64,000 bases of DNA, from NCBI RefSeq assembly GCF_000422905.1, contig NZ_AUGY01000034.1:1-64000 (forward strand), read 5' to 3'. The translations under genes were made by a program, and so were the position numbers. The notes beneath the pieces are model-generated. The model saw only the letters and a list, made by a program, of their open reading frames with translations. It was not told the origin of the DNA and did no database searches. Origin of the DNA: Paenibacillus alginolyticus DSM 5050 = NBRC 15375. Its GTDB lineage: Bacteria; Bacillota; Bacilli; Paenibacillales; NBRC-103111. How positions within the stretch are numbered: position 1 is the first letter of the stretch; each line of letters opens with the position of its first letter. Shown in pieces: positions 24,841-32,068 of this stretch.

Positions 24841-25383
24841 ATGGAATTGACAGGAACAAAAGTATTAGCATTTGTTGATGAAGAGTTTGAAGACTTGGAA
24901 ATGTGGTATCCTGTTCTACGCTTGCGTGAATCCGGGGTCGTTGTGGATATTGTCGGTCCTAAGGCAGGAGCCGTGTACCACGGTAAATATGGTGTGCCTA
25001 TTACAACAGACTATGCCTTCGATGAAGTAAAGTCTTCCGATTACATCGGCCTTTATGTTCCAGGAGGATGGGCGCCTGATAAGCTTCGTCGTTATCCGGA
25101 CGTGATTCGTTTAACGCAGGAGTTTCACGCGGCAGTTAAGCCGATTGCTCAAATCTGTCATGCAGGTTGGGTGCTGATTTCGGCGAAAATCGTAAAAGGG
25201 TATACGATGACATCGACGCCAGGCATTCGAGATGATCTCGAAAATGCAGGAGCAACTTGGTTGGACGAAGAAGTGGTTGTCGATCGCAACATCATTTCTG
25301 GGCGTCGCCCGCCAGATCTTCCCGCTTTTTCCAAGCGATTTGTGGATGAGCTTATTCAATTTAATAAACAACAGGAAAAGTAA
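24841..25383 (+). CDS. DJ-1/PfpI family protein
   Basis: 180 residues with the family's glutamine-amidotransferase-like fold: N-terminal VLAFVDEEFEDLEMWYPVLRLRESG containing the acidic active-site residue, YVPGGWAPDKLRRYP, and the nucleophile elbow QICHAGWVLISA with the cysteine. Relatives are described as proteases, glyoxalases or deglycases; activity cannot be chosen from sequence. It begins one base after the enzyme I stop, so it belongs to the PTS operon, which would fit protection against sugar-derived aldehydes (inference). Confidence 0.87.
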   Translation: MELTGTKVLAFVDEEFEDLEMWYPVLRLRESGVVVDIVGPKAGAVYHGKYGVPITTDYAFDEVKSSDYIGLYVPGGWAPDKLRRYPDVIRLTQEFHAAVKPIAQICHAGWVLISAKIVKGYTMTSTPGIRDDLENAGATWLDEEVVVDRNIISGRRPPDLPAFSKRFVDELIQFNKQQEK

Positions 25384-25509
25384 CATTCCTCTACCATAGG
25401 TGGCAAAAACTACTACTCTTCATTCGGCAGGAAATCGATTAAAATCGTAGAATATCATAGTACAAGCAACTCATGTACATGCCGCCCGCAAAGTAGAAGG
25501 AGTGTTAGA

Positions 25510-25917
25510 ATGCAAAAGTATTGTAAGTGCGGACGCACGATGAACCTTCGTCTTCGTACGGTTATTTATCAGAACAAAGTCGACATTGAGAATGTACCTA
25601 TTTACTCATGTGAAGCGTGTGGTCGCAGTGAAGTTGTTCCTCATGTCAAACCCGAACTTACCGGTTTAATCGGTAGGCTGGGGAGTAAGCCTGAGAAGCA
25701 GCAGCTCTTTTTTCATGAACTTTCGGAAGTTGCCTTTCTACTGCTGAAGGTGACTGAAAAAGAGCATATGAATGATTCCATGGAAAAGATCGTTGAAGAA
25801 CGGATCAATGAACTTTTGGACATCTTATTGCTAGCGCAATCGCTAGGTGACGAACCTTGGACCGAAGAAATTCGCAAGCGGTTATCACAAATCACGCAGA
25901 GTGCAATATCGACATAA
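25510..25917 (+). CDS. Small zinc-ribbon protein, function unknown
   Basis: 135 residues. The N-terminal CxC (residues 5-7, YCKCGRTM) and CxxC (YSCEACGRSE) pair form a probable zinc ribbon, like YgiT-type zinc fingers; the rest is helical and acidic (VTEKEHMNDSMEKIVEERINELLDILLLA). GAAGGAG is well placed before ATG 25510. It sits just upstream of ccpA but has its own terminator. Confidence 0.72.
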   Translation: MQKYCKCGRTMNLRLRTVIYQNKVDIENVPIYSCEACGRSEVVPHVKPELTGLIGRLGSKPEKQQLFFHELSEVAFLLLKVTEKEHMNDSMEKIVEERINELLDILLLAQSLGDEPWTEEIRKRLSQITQSAIST

Positions 25918-25927
25918 GCAGTATTTG

Positions 25928-25957
25928 GCCAATCCCAAAGGGGTTGGCTTTTTATAG
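25928..25957 (+). terminator. Terminator of the zinc-ribbon gene
   Basis: GCCAATCCC-AAA-GGGGTTGGC with T-run. Confidence 0.88.
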
Positions 25958-25976
25958 TTGATATAACCGTATAACT

Positions 25977-26038
25977 GCATCATACTTGATGAACTCACTG
26001 GTCCCTAATGGACGATTATGTCGGTTATCCTTGCATAA
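25977..26038 (+). repeat. Dispersed stem-forming intergenic repeat, copy 1
   Basis: About 62 bp from GCATC to TTGCATAA that aligns without large gaps to 31951-32011. Core: GGTCC-CTAAT-GGACG hairpin, then GTCGGTTATCCTTG. The flanks GATGAAC and GGTTATC pair around it. Lies between the terminator of the zinc-ribbon gene and the ccpA promoter, so it is probably not part of either mRNA. Confidence 0.6.
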
Positions 26039-26094
26039 TGTGTACATCTTTTGAAAAAACATTGAAATTATTTTCAAAGCATTTTCAATATACA

Positions 26095-26123
26095 TTGCAA
26101 GATGGATTAATTTGTCGTATCAT
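26095..26123 (+). promoter_or_regulatory. Promoter of ccpA
   Basis: TTGCAA (26095-26100), 17 bases, TATCAT (26118-26123). Upstream (26050-26090) is a run of TTGAAA/TTTTCAA inverted motifs that may bind a regulator; none has the CG centre of a cre site. Confidence 0.5.
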
Positions 26124-26175
26124 AACGATAATATACTAGGATCGCAGAATACTTTTGAAAATGGAGAGAGTAACC

Positions 26176-27180
26176 GTGACCGTAACCATTTATGATGTAG
26201 CAAGAGAAGCAGGAGTTTCTATGGCAACCGTTTCTAGGGTTGTAAACAACAATCCTAACGTTAAGCCGCAAACACGCAAGAAGGTTTTTGAAGCCATTGA
26301 GCGTCTCGGTTACCGCCCTAATGCGGTAGCAAGGGGTTTAGCGAGTAAGAAGACAACGACCGTTGGTGTTGTCATACCCGATATTTCCAATTCCATTTTT
26401 GCTGAAGTAGCACGTGGGATTGAGGATATTGCCAATATGTACCATTACAATATCATTTTGTGTAATGCGGACAAGAAGAAAGAAAAAGAAATTCGTGTTA
26501 TTAACACTTTGCTTGAGAAGCAGGTTGATGGATTGCTCTTCATGGGTGGCGTTGTAACCGAGGAACATACACAGGCATTCCGTACGTCTTCCGTACCTGT
26601 CGTTTTATGCGGCACGAAGGATGAGAATCAAGCCATGGCATCCGTTGATATCGATCACGAGAAAGCCGCTTTCGATGCTGTGAATGTACTGATTGAAGCC
26701 GGTCATCGTGATATTGCCATGATATCCGGAACTCTGCATGACCCAGCGAATGGATTTGCGCGTTATCAAGGTTACAAAAAAGCATTGGATGCGGCAGGAA
26801 TTCCACTGCGTGATGAATATGTTCGCATTGGGAACTATCGTTATGAATCAAGTGTAGACGCTGTGAAATATTTCTTGGAGCTTTCACCAAGACCGACAGC
26901 GATCTTCTCTGCAACCGACGAGATGGCGATTGGCGCCATTCACACGATTCAAGACAATGGACTTAGAGTACCGCAAGATATCGCCGTTATTAGCGTGGAC
27001 AATATCCGCATGGCTTCCATGGTTAGACCGACTTTAACGACAGTTGCACAACCGATGTATGATATCGGCGCAGTGTCAATGCGTCTTCTAACGAAGTTGA
27101 TGAATAAAGAGTCAACGGATCATATGCAGGTTATCCTGCCGCACGAAATTATTTACCGCAACTCCGTTACACAATCTTAA
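26176..27180 (+). CDS. ccpA: Catabolite control protein A
   Basis: Global LacI-family regulator of carbon catabolism, active with HPr(Ser-P). 334 residues: helix-turn-helix [21 protein letters not shown], hinge [19 protein letters not shown], and the effector core [37 protein letters not shown], all near-identical to Bacillus CcpA. The frame is open to TTG 26155, but GGAGAGAG (26163-26170) is 6 bases before GTG 26176, which gives the canonical [13 protein letters not shown] start. Monocistronic, closed by a terminator at 27188. Likely targets in this window include acsA (cre-like site at 30097). Confidence 0.95.
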   Translation: MTVTIYDVAREAGVSMATVSRVVNNNPNVKPQTRKKVFEAIERLGYRPNAVARGLASKKTTTVGVVIPDISNSIFAEVARGIEDIANMYHYNIILCNADKKKEKEIRVINTLLEKQVDGLLFMGGVVTEEHTQAFRTSSVPVVLCGTKDENQAMASVDIDHEKAAFDAVNVLIEAGHRDIAMISGTLHDPANGFARYQGYKKALDAAGIPLRDEYVRIGNYRYESSVDAVKYFLELSPRPTAIFSATDEMAIGAIHTIQDNGLRVPQDIAVISVDNIRMASMVRPTLTTVAQPMYDIGAVSMRLLTKLMNKESTDHMQVILPHEIIYRNSVTQS

Positions 27181-27187
27181 TCAAATC

Positions 27188-27238
27188 AAACCTCTAAGCG
27201 AGGTCATTCCTTCGGGGGTGATCTCGATAGAGGTTTTC
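27188..27238 (+). terminator. Terminator of ccpA
   Basis: AAACCTCTAAGCGAG pairs with CTCGATAGAGGTTT; inner GTCATT/GGTGAT extends the stem; followed by TTCTC. Confidence 0.8.
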
Positions 27239-27268
27239 TCATGTAGATAAGGGAAAGAGGATAATGAA

Positions 27269-27970
27269 ATGACATGGAATAAAATTGCTCTTATCGGAGC
27301 GATGAACGAAGAAATAGAGCTGCTAGTTTCGCATATGACCGATGTGCGTGAAACGATCAAAGCTGGCATTACGTTTCGTGAAGGTACGTATTTTGACAAG
27401 CAAGTTGTCGTGTGCCGAACAGGTGTAGGGAAAGTGAATGCGGCAGTGACGACTCAAATTCTAATTGATAACTTCGGCGTCGAAGCTGTTATTTTTACGG
27501 GTGTAGCGGGAGCTTTAGATCCAGAGCTGAATATCGGGGATCTTGTGATATCGAGTGAATGCATGCAGCATGACATGGATGTTACAGCACTCGGGTTTGC
27601 TCGTGGCGTCATCCCTTATGAAGCGAAATCCATCTTCGAAGCGGATAGCAAGCTTGTTGAGCTGGCTGTTGCTTCAGGTGAAAAGCTGTTTGCAGGCAAG
27701 GTTAAAAAGGGGAGAGTACTCTCGGGGGACCAGTTTATTGCAAGCCGAGAAGTGGTTGCTAGCCTGTACGAAGAGCTTGGCGGTGTTTGTGTTGAGATGG
27801 AGGGAGCTTCGGTTGCTCAAGTTTGTTCAATGAATGCCACTCCTTATGTCGTGCTACGATCGATGTCCGATAAAGCAGATGGTTCAGCTCATGTTAACTT
27901 TGCCGAATTTACCGTTCAAGCATCTGAGAATTCGTACAAAATGGTTGAGGATATCGTGAAGCATCTATAA
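27269..27970 (+). CDS. mtnN: 5'-methylthioadenosine/S-adenosylhomocysteine nucleosidase
   Basis: Hydrolyses MTA and SAH in the methionine salvage and activated methyl cycles. 233 residues, usual length. IALIGAMNEEIELL with the catalytic Glu near residue 14, VICRTGVGKVNAA-type phosphate-site region, FTGVAGALDP, SGDQFIAS and the substrate motif VEMEGASVAQVC, followed by the catalytic Asp in MSDKAD. Single gene between two terminators. Confidence 0.95.
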   Translation: MTWNKIALIGAMNEEIELLVSHMTDVRETIKAGITFREGTYFDKQVVVCRTGVGKVNAAVTTQILIDNFGVEAVIFTGVAGALDPELNIGDLVISSECMQHDMDVTALGFARGVIPYEAKSIFEADSKLVELAVASGEKLFAGKVKKGRVLSGDQFIASREVVASLYEELGGVCVEMEGASVAQVCSMNATPYVVLRSMSDKADGSAHVNFAEFTVQASENSYKMVEDIVKHL

Positions 27971-27973
27971 ATA

Positions 27974-28018
27974 AAAAGAGCTCAGAATGTCGCCGAAGTG
28001 GCGGTTCTGAGCTTTTTT
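27974..28018 (+). terminator. Bidirectional terminator between mtnN and acuC
   Basis: GAGCTCAGAA...TTCTGAGCTTTTTT with inner CGCC/GGCG; the acuC stop codon begins at the next base. Confidence 0.9.
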
Positions 28019-29203
28019 CTACTTCAAATACATCATGGCGAGTTCCTTCGTTTGCCGGTTCTTCTCGGTGATCGCTTGGCGCCTTGGAATCGGCGCCCAA
28101 GCCTCTACGGGGTCCAGCCACGTATCCACCAGCTGGACCGGGCTCTTGCTCTGCCAGGCGTCGAGCCACGCCTGAGGCAGCTTCAGCTGGGGCTGCGTCT
28201 CCAGCTGATCTAAGACCGCCTGCTCGCTCATAACGAGCCAGAGCAGGCTCCAAGCCCGCGGTACGACACGCCAGATGTCGTACCCGCCGCCCCCGAGCGC
28301 TATCCAGCGCCCTTCGCACCACTGGTGCGCAAGGGAGTGGATCAGCTCGGGCATAGCCTTGTACACGCGCATGGAGCAATGGACATGCGCGAGCGGGTCG
28401 AAAGCATGGGCATCGCACCCATGCTGCGAGATAATGACGTCTGGCTGGAAGCTTCGAATCGTCTCGGTAAGCACCTCGCCGAAGCACTCCAGCCACGACT
28501 CATCCTCGGTGTAGGGCTCCACCGGTATGTTAATGCTCTTGCAGAACGCATCGCCTTCGCCGCGTTCGTTCACGGCGCCCGTGCCGGGGAATAAATATTT
28601 CCCCGTCTCGTGAATAGAAAGTGTGCATACCTGTGGATCGGCGTAGAAGGCCCACTGTACGCCATCCCCATGATGCACATCTGTATCGATGTACAGCACC
28701 TTGGCGCCGTACATCTCTTTGGCGTGCGCAATCGCCGCGGATGCGTCGTTGTAGACGCAGAAGCCTGCGCCCTTGCTTTGCAGGGCGTGGTGCAATCCGC
28801 CGCCCAGGTGAAGGGCGTGTGGAGCCTTGCCGGACATCACCAGCTCGACTGCGGTGATGGAACCGCCCACGACCTTCGCCGTGGTATCATGCATCCCGGC
28901 GAAGAAGGGCGTGTCGTCTGTGTCCAGCCCGAAGCGCGTTGCTTCTCGGATCCAAGCAGCTTCCGGCGCGGAACAGCTAAGCGCTTTCACGGCTTCTATG
29001 TAAGCGGGTGAATGAACCCGCAGCAGCTCGCTATCTGTCGCGGAGCGAGGTGCCCATAGCGCGCTGTCAGGGAGCGCGCCGGCTTTTCGCAGCAAATCCA
29101 CCGTCATTGTCAGACGATCTTGATTAAACGGGTGATTTTCATTAAATTTATATTGAATTTCTTGATCATCATAGATAAAGACAGGACTTGCCTTCTTGTT
29201 CAT
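28019..29203 (-). CDS. acuC: Acetoin utilisation protein AcuC, class I histone-deacetylase-like
   Basis: Zinc-dependent protein deacetylase, 394 residues, that in B. subtilis removes acetyl groups from AcsA. YKFNENHPFNQDRL at the N-terminus, the His-His charge relay LHLGGGLHHALQSKGAGFCVYND, zinc ligands in DTDVHHGDG and in HGCDAHAFDPL, and LGGGGYD are all present. It lies downstream of acuA and transcribed away from acsA. Its DNA is clearly more GC-rich (about 60-65 percent in counted lines) than mtnN or acuA beside it (about 45-48 percent), which also creates long spurious open frames on the other strand. Confidence 0.93.
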   Translation of the reverse strand: MNKKASPVFIYDDQEIQYKFNENHPFNQDRLTMTVDLLRKAGALPDSALWAPRSATDSELLRVHSPAYIEAVKALSCSAPEAAWIREATRFGLDTDDTPFFAGMHDTTAKVVGGSITAVELVMSGKAPHALHLGGGLHHALQSKGAGFCVYNDASAAIAHAKEMYGAKVLYIDTDVHHGDGVQWAFYADPQVCTLSIHETGKYLFPGTGAVNERGEGDAFCKSINIPVEPYTEDESWLECFGEVLTETIRSFQPDVIISQHGCDAHAFDPLAHVHCSMRVYKAMPELIHSLAHQWCEGRWIALGGGGYDIWRVVPRAWSLLWLVMSEQAVLDQLETQPQLKLPQAWLDAWQSKSPVQLVDTWLDPVEAWAPIPRRQAITEKNRQTKELAMMYLK

Positions 29204-29271
29204 ATCCCTAATTCCCCCGAATGGACTAACAATTTCGCTTGAAGCTCTAGAATCCTGCGATTACATAGAAA

Positions 29272-29910
29272 TTAATACATGAACCGCTGCTGAAAACGAA
29301 TGCGATCAAACTGTTCAATGGAAGAGATCGGCACCTCTTTACCGATTCTAACCATTAGGCAGTTGGCTGGATGTGAGCATATTTCTGGGTCATCCGTAGC
29401 AAACCAGATCATGTCGATGCTTTTCATCAGCTTCTCCATCATTTGACGGTATTCCCAGACCGTTAATTTGCTTGTTTCCAAGTCCCAATGCCAATAATAC
29501 TCCGTGGTGAAACAGATGACATTCTCCATCTGCTCTTCTTCGAAAGCGAGTCGAATCATCTTTTTCCCTAATCCGATGGATCGGTAGTCGTCTGCAACTT
29601 CGATGGCGCCGAGTTCAATTAAATCCTGCATATGACCCTGTGACCAACGCTCAATTTCGTCTGGGTAGTGAAAGGTGACATAGCCGATAATGGTGGAGCC
29701 GACTCTTGCAATGATGATACGACCTTCAGGTAATTGTGCGATTTCGACTAGAGCCTCTAATTGCTCCTTGGGTCTGCGGAACGCATCTAATTTGGTATGC
29801 ATAATAAGCTCTTGCAAACTTTCTGCTGAAACAGGGCCTTCTATGATAATTTCGGGCTGATCAGGAGCTGCGCGCAGGCTGTGTGAGTGGTATATTTTGA
29901 TATGCTGCAT
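29272..29910 (-). CDS. acuA: AcuA, protein N-acetyltransferase acting on acetyl-CoA synthetase
   Basis: GNAT acetyltransferase, 212 residues. IIARVGSTIIGYVTFHYPDEIERW and the acetyl-CoA loop IEVADDYRSIGLGKKMI are the central GNAT motifs; the C-terminal TTEYYWHWDLETSKLTVWEYRQMMEKLM is characteristic of AcuA. It inactivates AcsA by acetylating its C-terminal lysine (known for B. subtilis). AAGGAGG 8 bases upstream supports ATG 29910 rather than the longer frame. Divergent from acsA, first gene of acuA-acuC; acuB is not present. Confidence 0.92.
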   Translation of the reverse strand: MQHIKIYHSHSLRAAPDQPEIIIEGPVSAESLQELIMHTKLDAFRRPKEQLEALVEIAQLPEGRIIIARVGSTIIGYVTFHYPDEIERWSQGHMQDLIELGAIEVADDYRSIGLGKKMIRLAFEEEQMENVICFTTEYYWHWDLETSKLTVWEYRQMMEKLMKSIDMIWFATDDPEICSHPANCLMVRIGKEVPISSIEQFDRIRFQQRFMY

Positions 29911-30019
29911 AACCTTAGCCCTCCTTTTAAAAAACAGCATGATGAACGTTTCCTCTTCCGTTAGGTCATAGTATTCTTATACCAAACTTTGGTTGGAATT
30001 AAAAGACGAATTTTTAACG

Positions 30020-30048
30020 TAGGCGAATATTTCCTAGTATGATATAAT
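30020..30048 (+). promoter_or_regulatory. Promoter of acsA
   Basis: Extended -10 TGATATAAT (TATAAT at 30043-30048); -35 weak. Predicted start near 30055, 79 bases before the acsA ATG. Confidence 0.55.
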
Positions 30049-30096
30049 AGAATATGTCAAAAATCGATCACATTTTGCTTGAAATAGTCAGTAAAA

Positions 30097-30110
30097 TGAA
30101 AACGGTTTAC
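30097..30110 (+). promoter_or_regulatory. cre-like CcpA site in the acsA leader
   Basis: TGAAAACGGTTTAC matches 12 of 14 positions of the cre consensus TGWNANCGNTNWCA. About 42 bases after the predicted transcription start, where CcpA would act as a roadblock. B. subtilis acsA is known to be CcpA-repressed. Confidence 0.55.
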
Positions 30111-30133
30111 CACGTGAGGAGGGTTTTACGTAC

Positions 30134-31858
30134 ATGGATCAAATGAAAGTTGAACTCATTGAAGCTGTATCCCCTAATCCTAACATGAACAATTATGAAG
30201 AAACACATGCGTCATTTGATTGGAAAGACATTGAGAAGAGCTTTTCCTGGTATGAAACAGGTAAAGTTAACATGGCTTATGAAGCCATTGACCGCCATGC
30301 AGATTCATCCAAAAAGGACAAAATCGCTCTGTACTACAGCGATAATCAGCGAGAAGAAGCAATCACTTTTGGGCAAATGAAAGCAAAGTCCAATCAGTTT
30401 GGTAATGTGCTTCGAGGACTTGGCGTTGGTAAAGGCGAGCGCGTTTTCATCTTCATGCCGCGCACACCGGAACTTTACTATTCCTTACTCGGAACCCTCA
30501 AAGTAGGCGCTGTTGTTGGGCCGTTATTTGAGGCTTTCATGGAAACGGCAGTCAGAGACCGTTTGGAAGACAGTGAAGCCGTAGCGATCGTTACGACACC
30601 AAGTTTACTATCGCGTGTTCCTTTTAATGAGCTTCCACATTTGAAGCATGTCATTCTCGTTGGAGATAACGTGGAGCTAGCTGAAGGACAAGTTGATTTC
30701 TACAAAGAGATGGAAAGCGCTTCAACAGAACTTGACATCGAGTGGCTGGATCGTGAGGATGGATTAATTATCCATTATACGTCTGGTTCAACAGGTAAAC
30801 CAAAGGGTGTCTATCACGTTCAAAACGCCATGCTTCAACATTATTATACGGGTAAAATTGTATTAGATCTTAAAGAAGATGATATTTATTGGTGTACAGC
30901 GGATCCAGGTTGGGTAACAGGTACCTCCTACGGGATCTTTGCTCCATGGTTAAATGGTGCAACGAATGTCATTCGCGGCGGACGGTTCAGTCCTCAAGAT
31001 TGGTATAGTACGCTTCAGAAATATAAAGTAACTGTTTGGTACAGTGCGCCAACGGCTTTCCGTATGTTGATGGGTGCCGGTGATGATGTGGTCACTTCAT
31101 TTGATCTGTCTTCGCTTCGTCACGTACTTAGCGTAGGCGAGCCGTTAAATCCCGAAGTTGTACGTTGGGGGTTAAAAGTTTATAACCAACGTATTCATGA
31201 TACTTGGTGGATGACTGAAACGGGTGGACAACTCATCTGTAACTATCCATCCATGACGATCAAGCCTGGTTCAATGGGGCGTCCAATTCCGGGCGTTGAA
31301 GCGGCTATTATTGATGATGCAGGGAACATTCTGCCTCCTAATCGGATGGGGAACCTAGCTATCAAAACGCCATGGCCTTCGATGATGCGCAAAATTTGGA
31401 ATAATCCATCTAAATACGAAGAATATTTCCGTTTGACAGGTTGGTACGTTTCCGGAGATTCGGCTTATCAGGATGAAGAGGGTTACTTCTGGTTCCAAGG
31501 TCGAGTGGACGATGTGATTAACACAGCAGGCGAGCGCGTAGGTCCTTTCGAGGTGGAGAGTAAGCTCGTTGAGCATCCGGCGGTTGCAGAGGCTGGAGTT
31601 ATTGGCAAGCCTGACCCGATGCGTGGAGAGATCATTAAAGCGTTTATCGCTCTGCGTGAAGGCTTCACACCATCTGATGAGCTCAAAGCGGATATTTCCA
31701 AATTTGTTAAAGAGGGGCTTTCTGCCCATGCGGCTCCTCGTGAAATTGAATTCAAAGACAAGCTGCCTAAGACACGCAGTGGTAAAATTATGCGCCGTGT
31801 TCTTAAAGCTTGGGAGCTTAATTTGCCAACTGGCGACTTATCGACGATCGAAGACTAA
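30134..31858 (+). CDS. acsA: Acetyl-CoA synthetase
   Basis: Converts acetate, ATP and CoA to acetyl-CoA. 574 residues, the shorter Bacillus form. Adenylation motifs YTSGSTGKPKGVYH, WWMTETGG and YVSGDSAYQDEEGYFWFQGRVDD are in order. The regulatory lysine is Lys551 in KTRSGKIMRR, the expected AcuA/AcuC target, and its two control genes lie divergently upstream. Single-gene transcript ending at 31868. Confidence 0.96.
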   Translation: MDQMKVELIEAVSPNPNMNNYEETHASFDWKDIEKSFSWYETGKVNMAYEAIDRHADSSKKDKIALYYSDNQREEAITFGQMKAKSNQFGNVLRGLGVGKGERVFIFMPRTPELYYSLLGTLKVGAVVGPLFEAFMETAVRDRLEDSEAVAIVTTPSLLSRVPFNELPHLKHVILVGDNVELAEGQVDFYKEMESASTELDIEWLDREDGLIIHYTSGSTGKPKGVYHVQNAMLQHYYTGKIVLDLKEDDIYWCTADPGWVTGTSYGIFAPWLNGATNVIRGGRFSPQDWYSTLQKYKVTVWYSAPTAFRMLMGAGDDVVTSFDLSSLRHVLSVGEPLNPEVVRWGLKVYNQRIHDTWWMTETGGQLICNYPSMTIKPGSMGRPIPGVEAAIIDDAGNILPPNRMGNLAIKTPWPSMMRKIWNNPSKYEEYFRLTGWYVSGDSAYQDEEGYFWFQGRVDDVINTAGERVGPFEVESKLVEHPAVAEAGVIGKPDPMRGEIIKAFIALREGFTPSDELKADISKFVKEGLSAHAAPREIEFKDKLPKTRSGKIMRRVLKAWELNLPTGDLSTIED

Positions 31859-31867
31859 TAAGCAAGC

Positions 31868-31913
31868 AAGCCTTCCTTGTACCAGATTTCTTGGTGTGAG
31901 GGAGGCTTTTTTT
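31868..31913 (+). terminator. Terminator of acsA
   Basis: AAGCCTTCC and GGGAGGCTT with T-run; an inner ACCA/TGGT pair extends the structure. Confidence 0.85.
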
Positions 31914-31950
31914 AGTAGAAAAGATAGAATAAGTTATATACTTTTGCTTC

Positions 31951-32011
31951 GCATCTACCTTGACAAACGCGCTCGTCCCTGAAGGACGACGGAGTCGTTT
32001 ATCCTTGTATA
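31951..32011 (+). repeat. Dispersed stem-forming intergenic repeat, copy 2
   Basis: Aligns with 25977-26038: GCATC, CTTGA, CGTCC-CTGAA-GGACG hairpin, GTCGTTTATCCTTG, ATA. Outer GACAAACG pairs with CGTTTATC apart from one mismatch. Lies in the convergent gap between acsA and the penicillin-binding protein, downstream of both genes. Confidence 0.6.
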
Positions 32012-32030
32012 TTTAAGCTTTTGGAAAATA

Positions 32031-32058
32031 ACAAAGACCCGGTTATCCGGGTCTTTGT
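32031..32058 (-). terminator. Terminator of the penicillin-binding protein gene
   Basis: Perfect hairpin ACAAAGACCCGG-TTAT-CCGGGTCTTTGT; on the minus strand it is followed by TATTTTCC. Confidence 0.85.
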
Positions 32059-32068
32059 ACATCGTGAT

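Noticed and set aside
26050-26092. cre site in the ccpA promoter
   Set aside because: The TTGAAA/TTTTCAA inverted motifs lack the CG centre required for CcpA.
28275-29011. Long plus-strand open frames opposite acuC
   Set aside because: They are antisense shadows produced by the high GC of acuC; no ribosome sites and Arg/Cys-rich unnatural composition.
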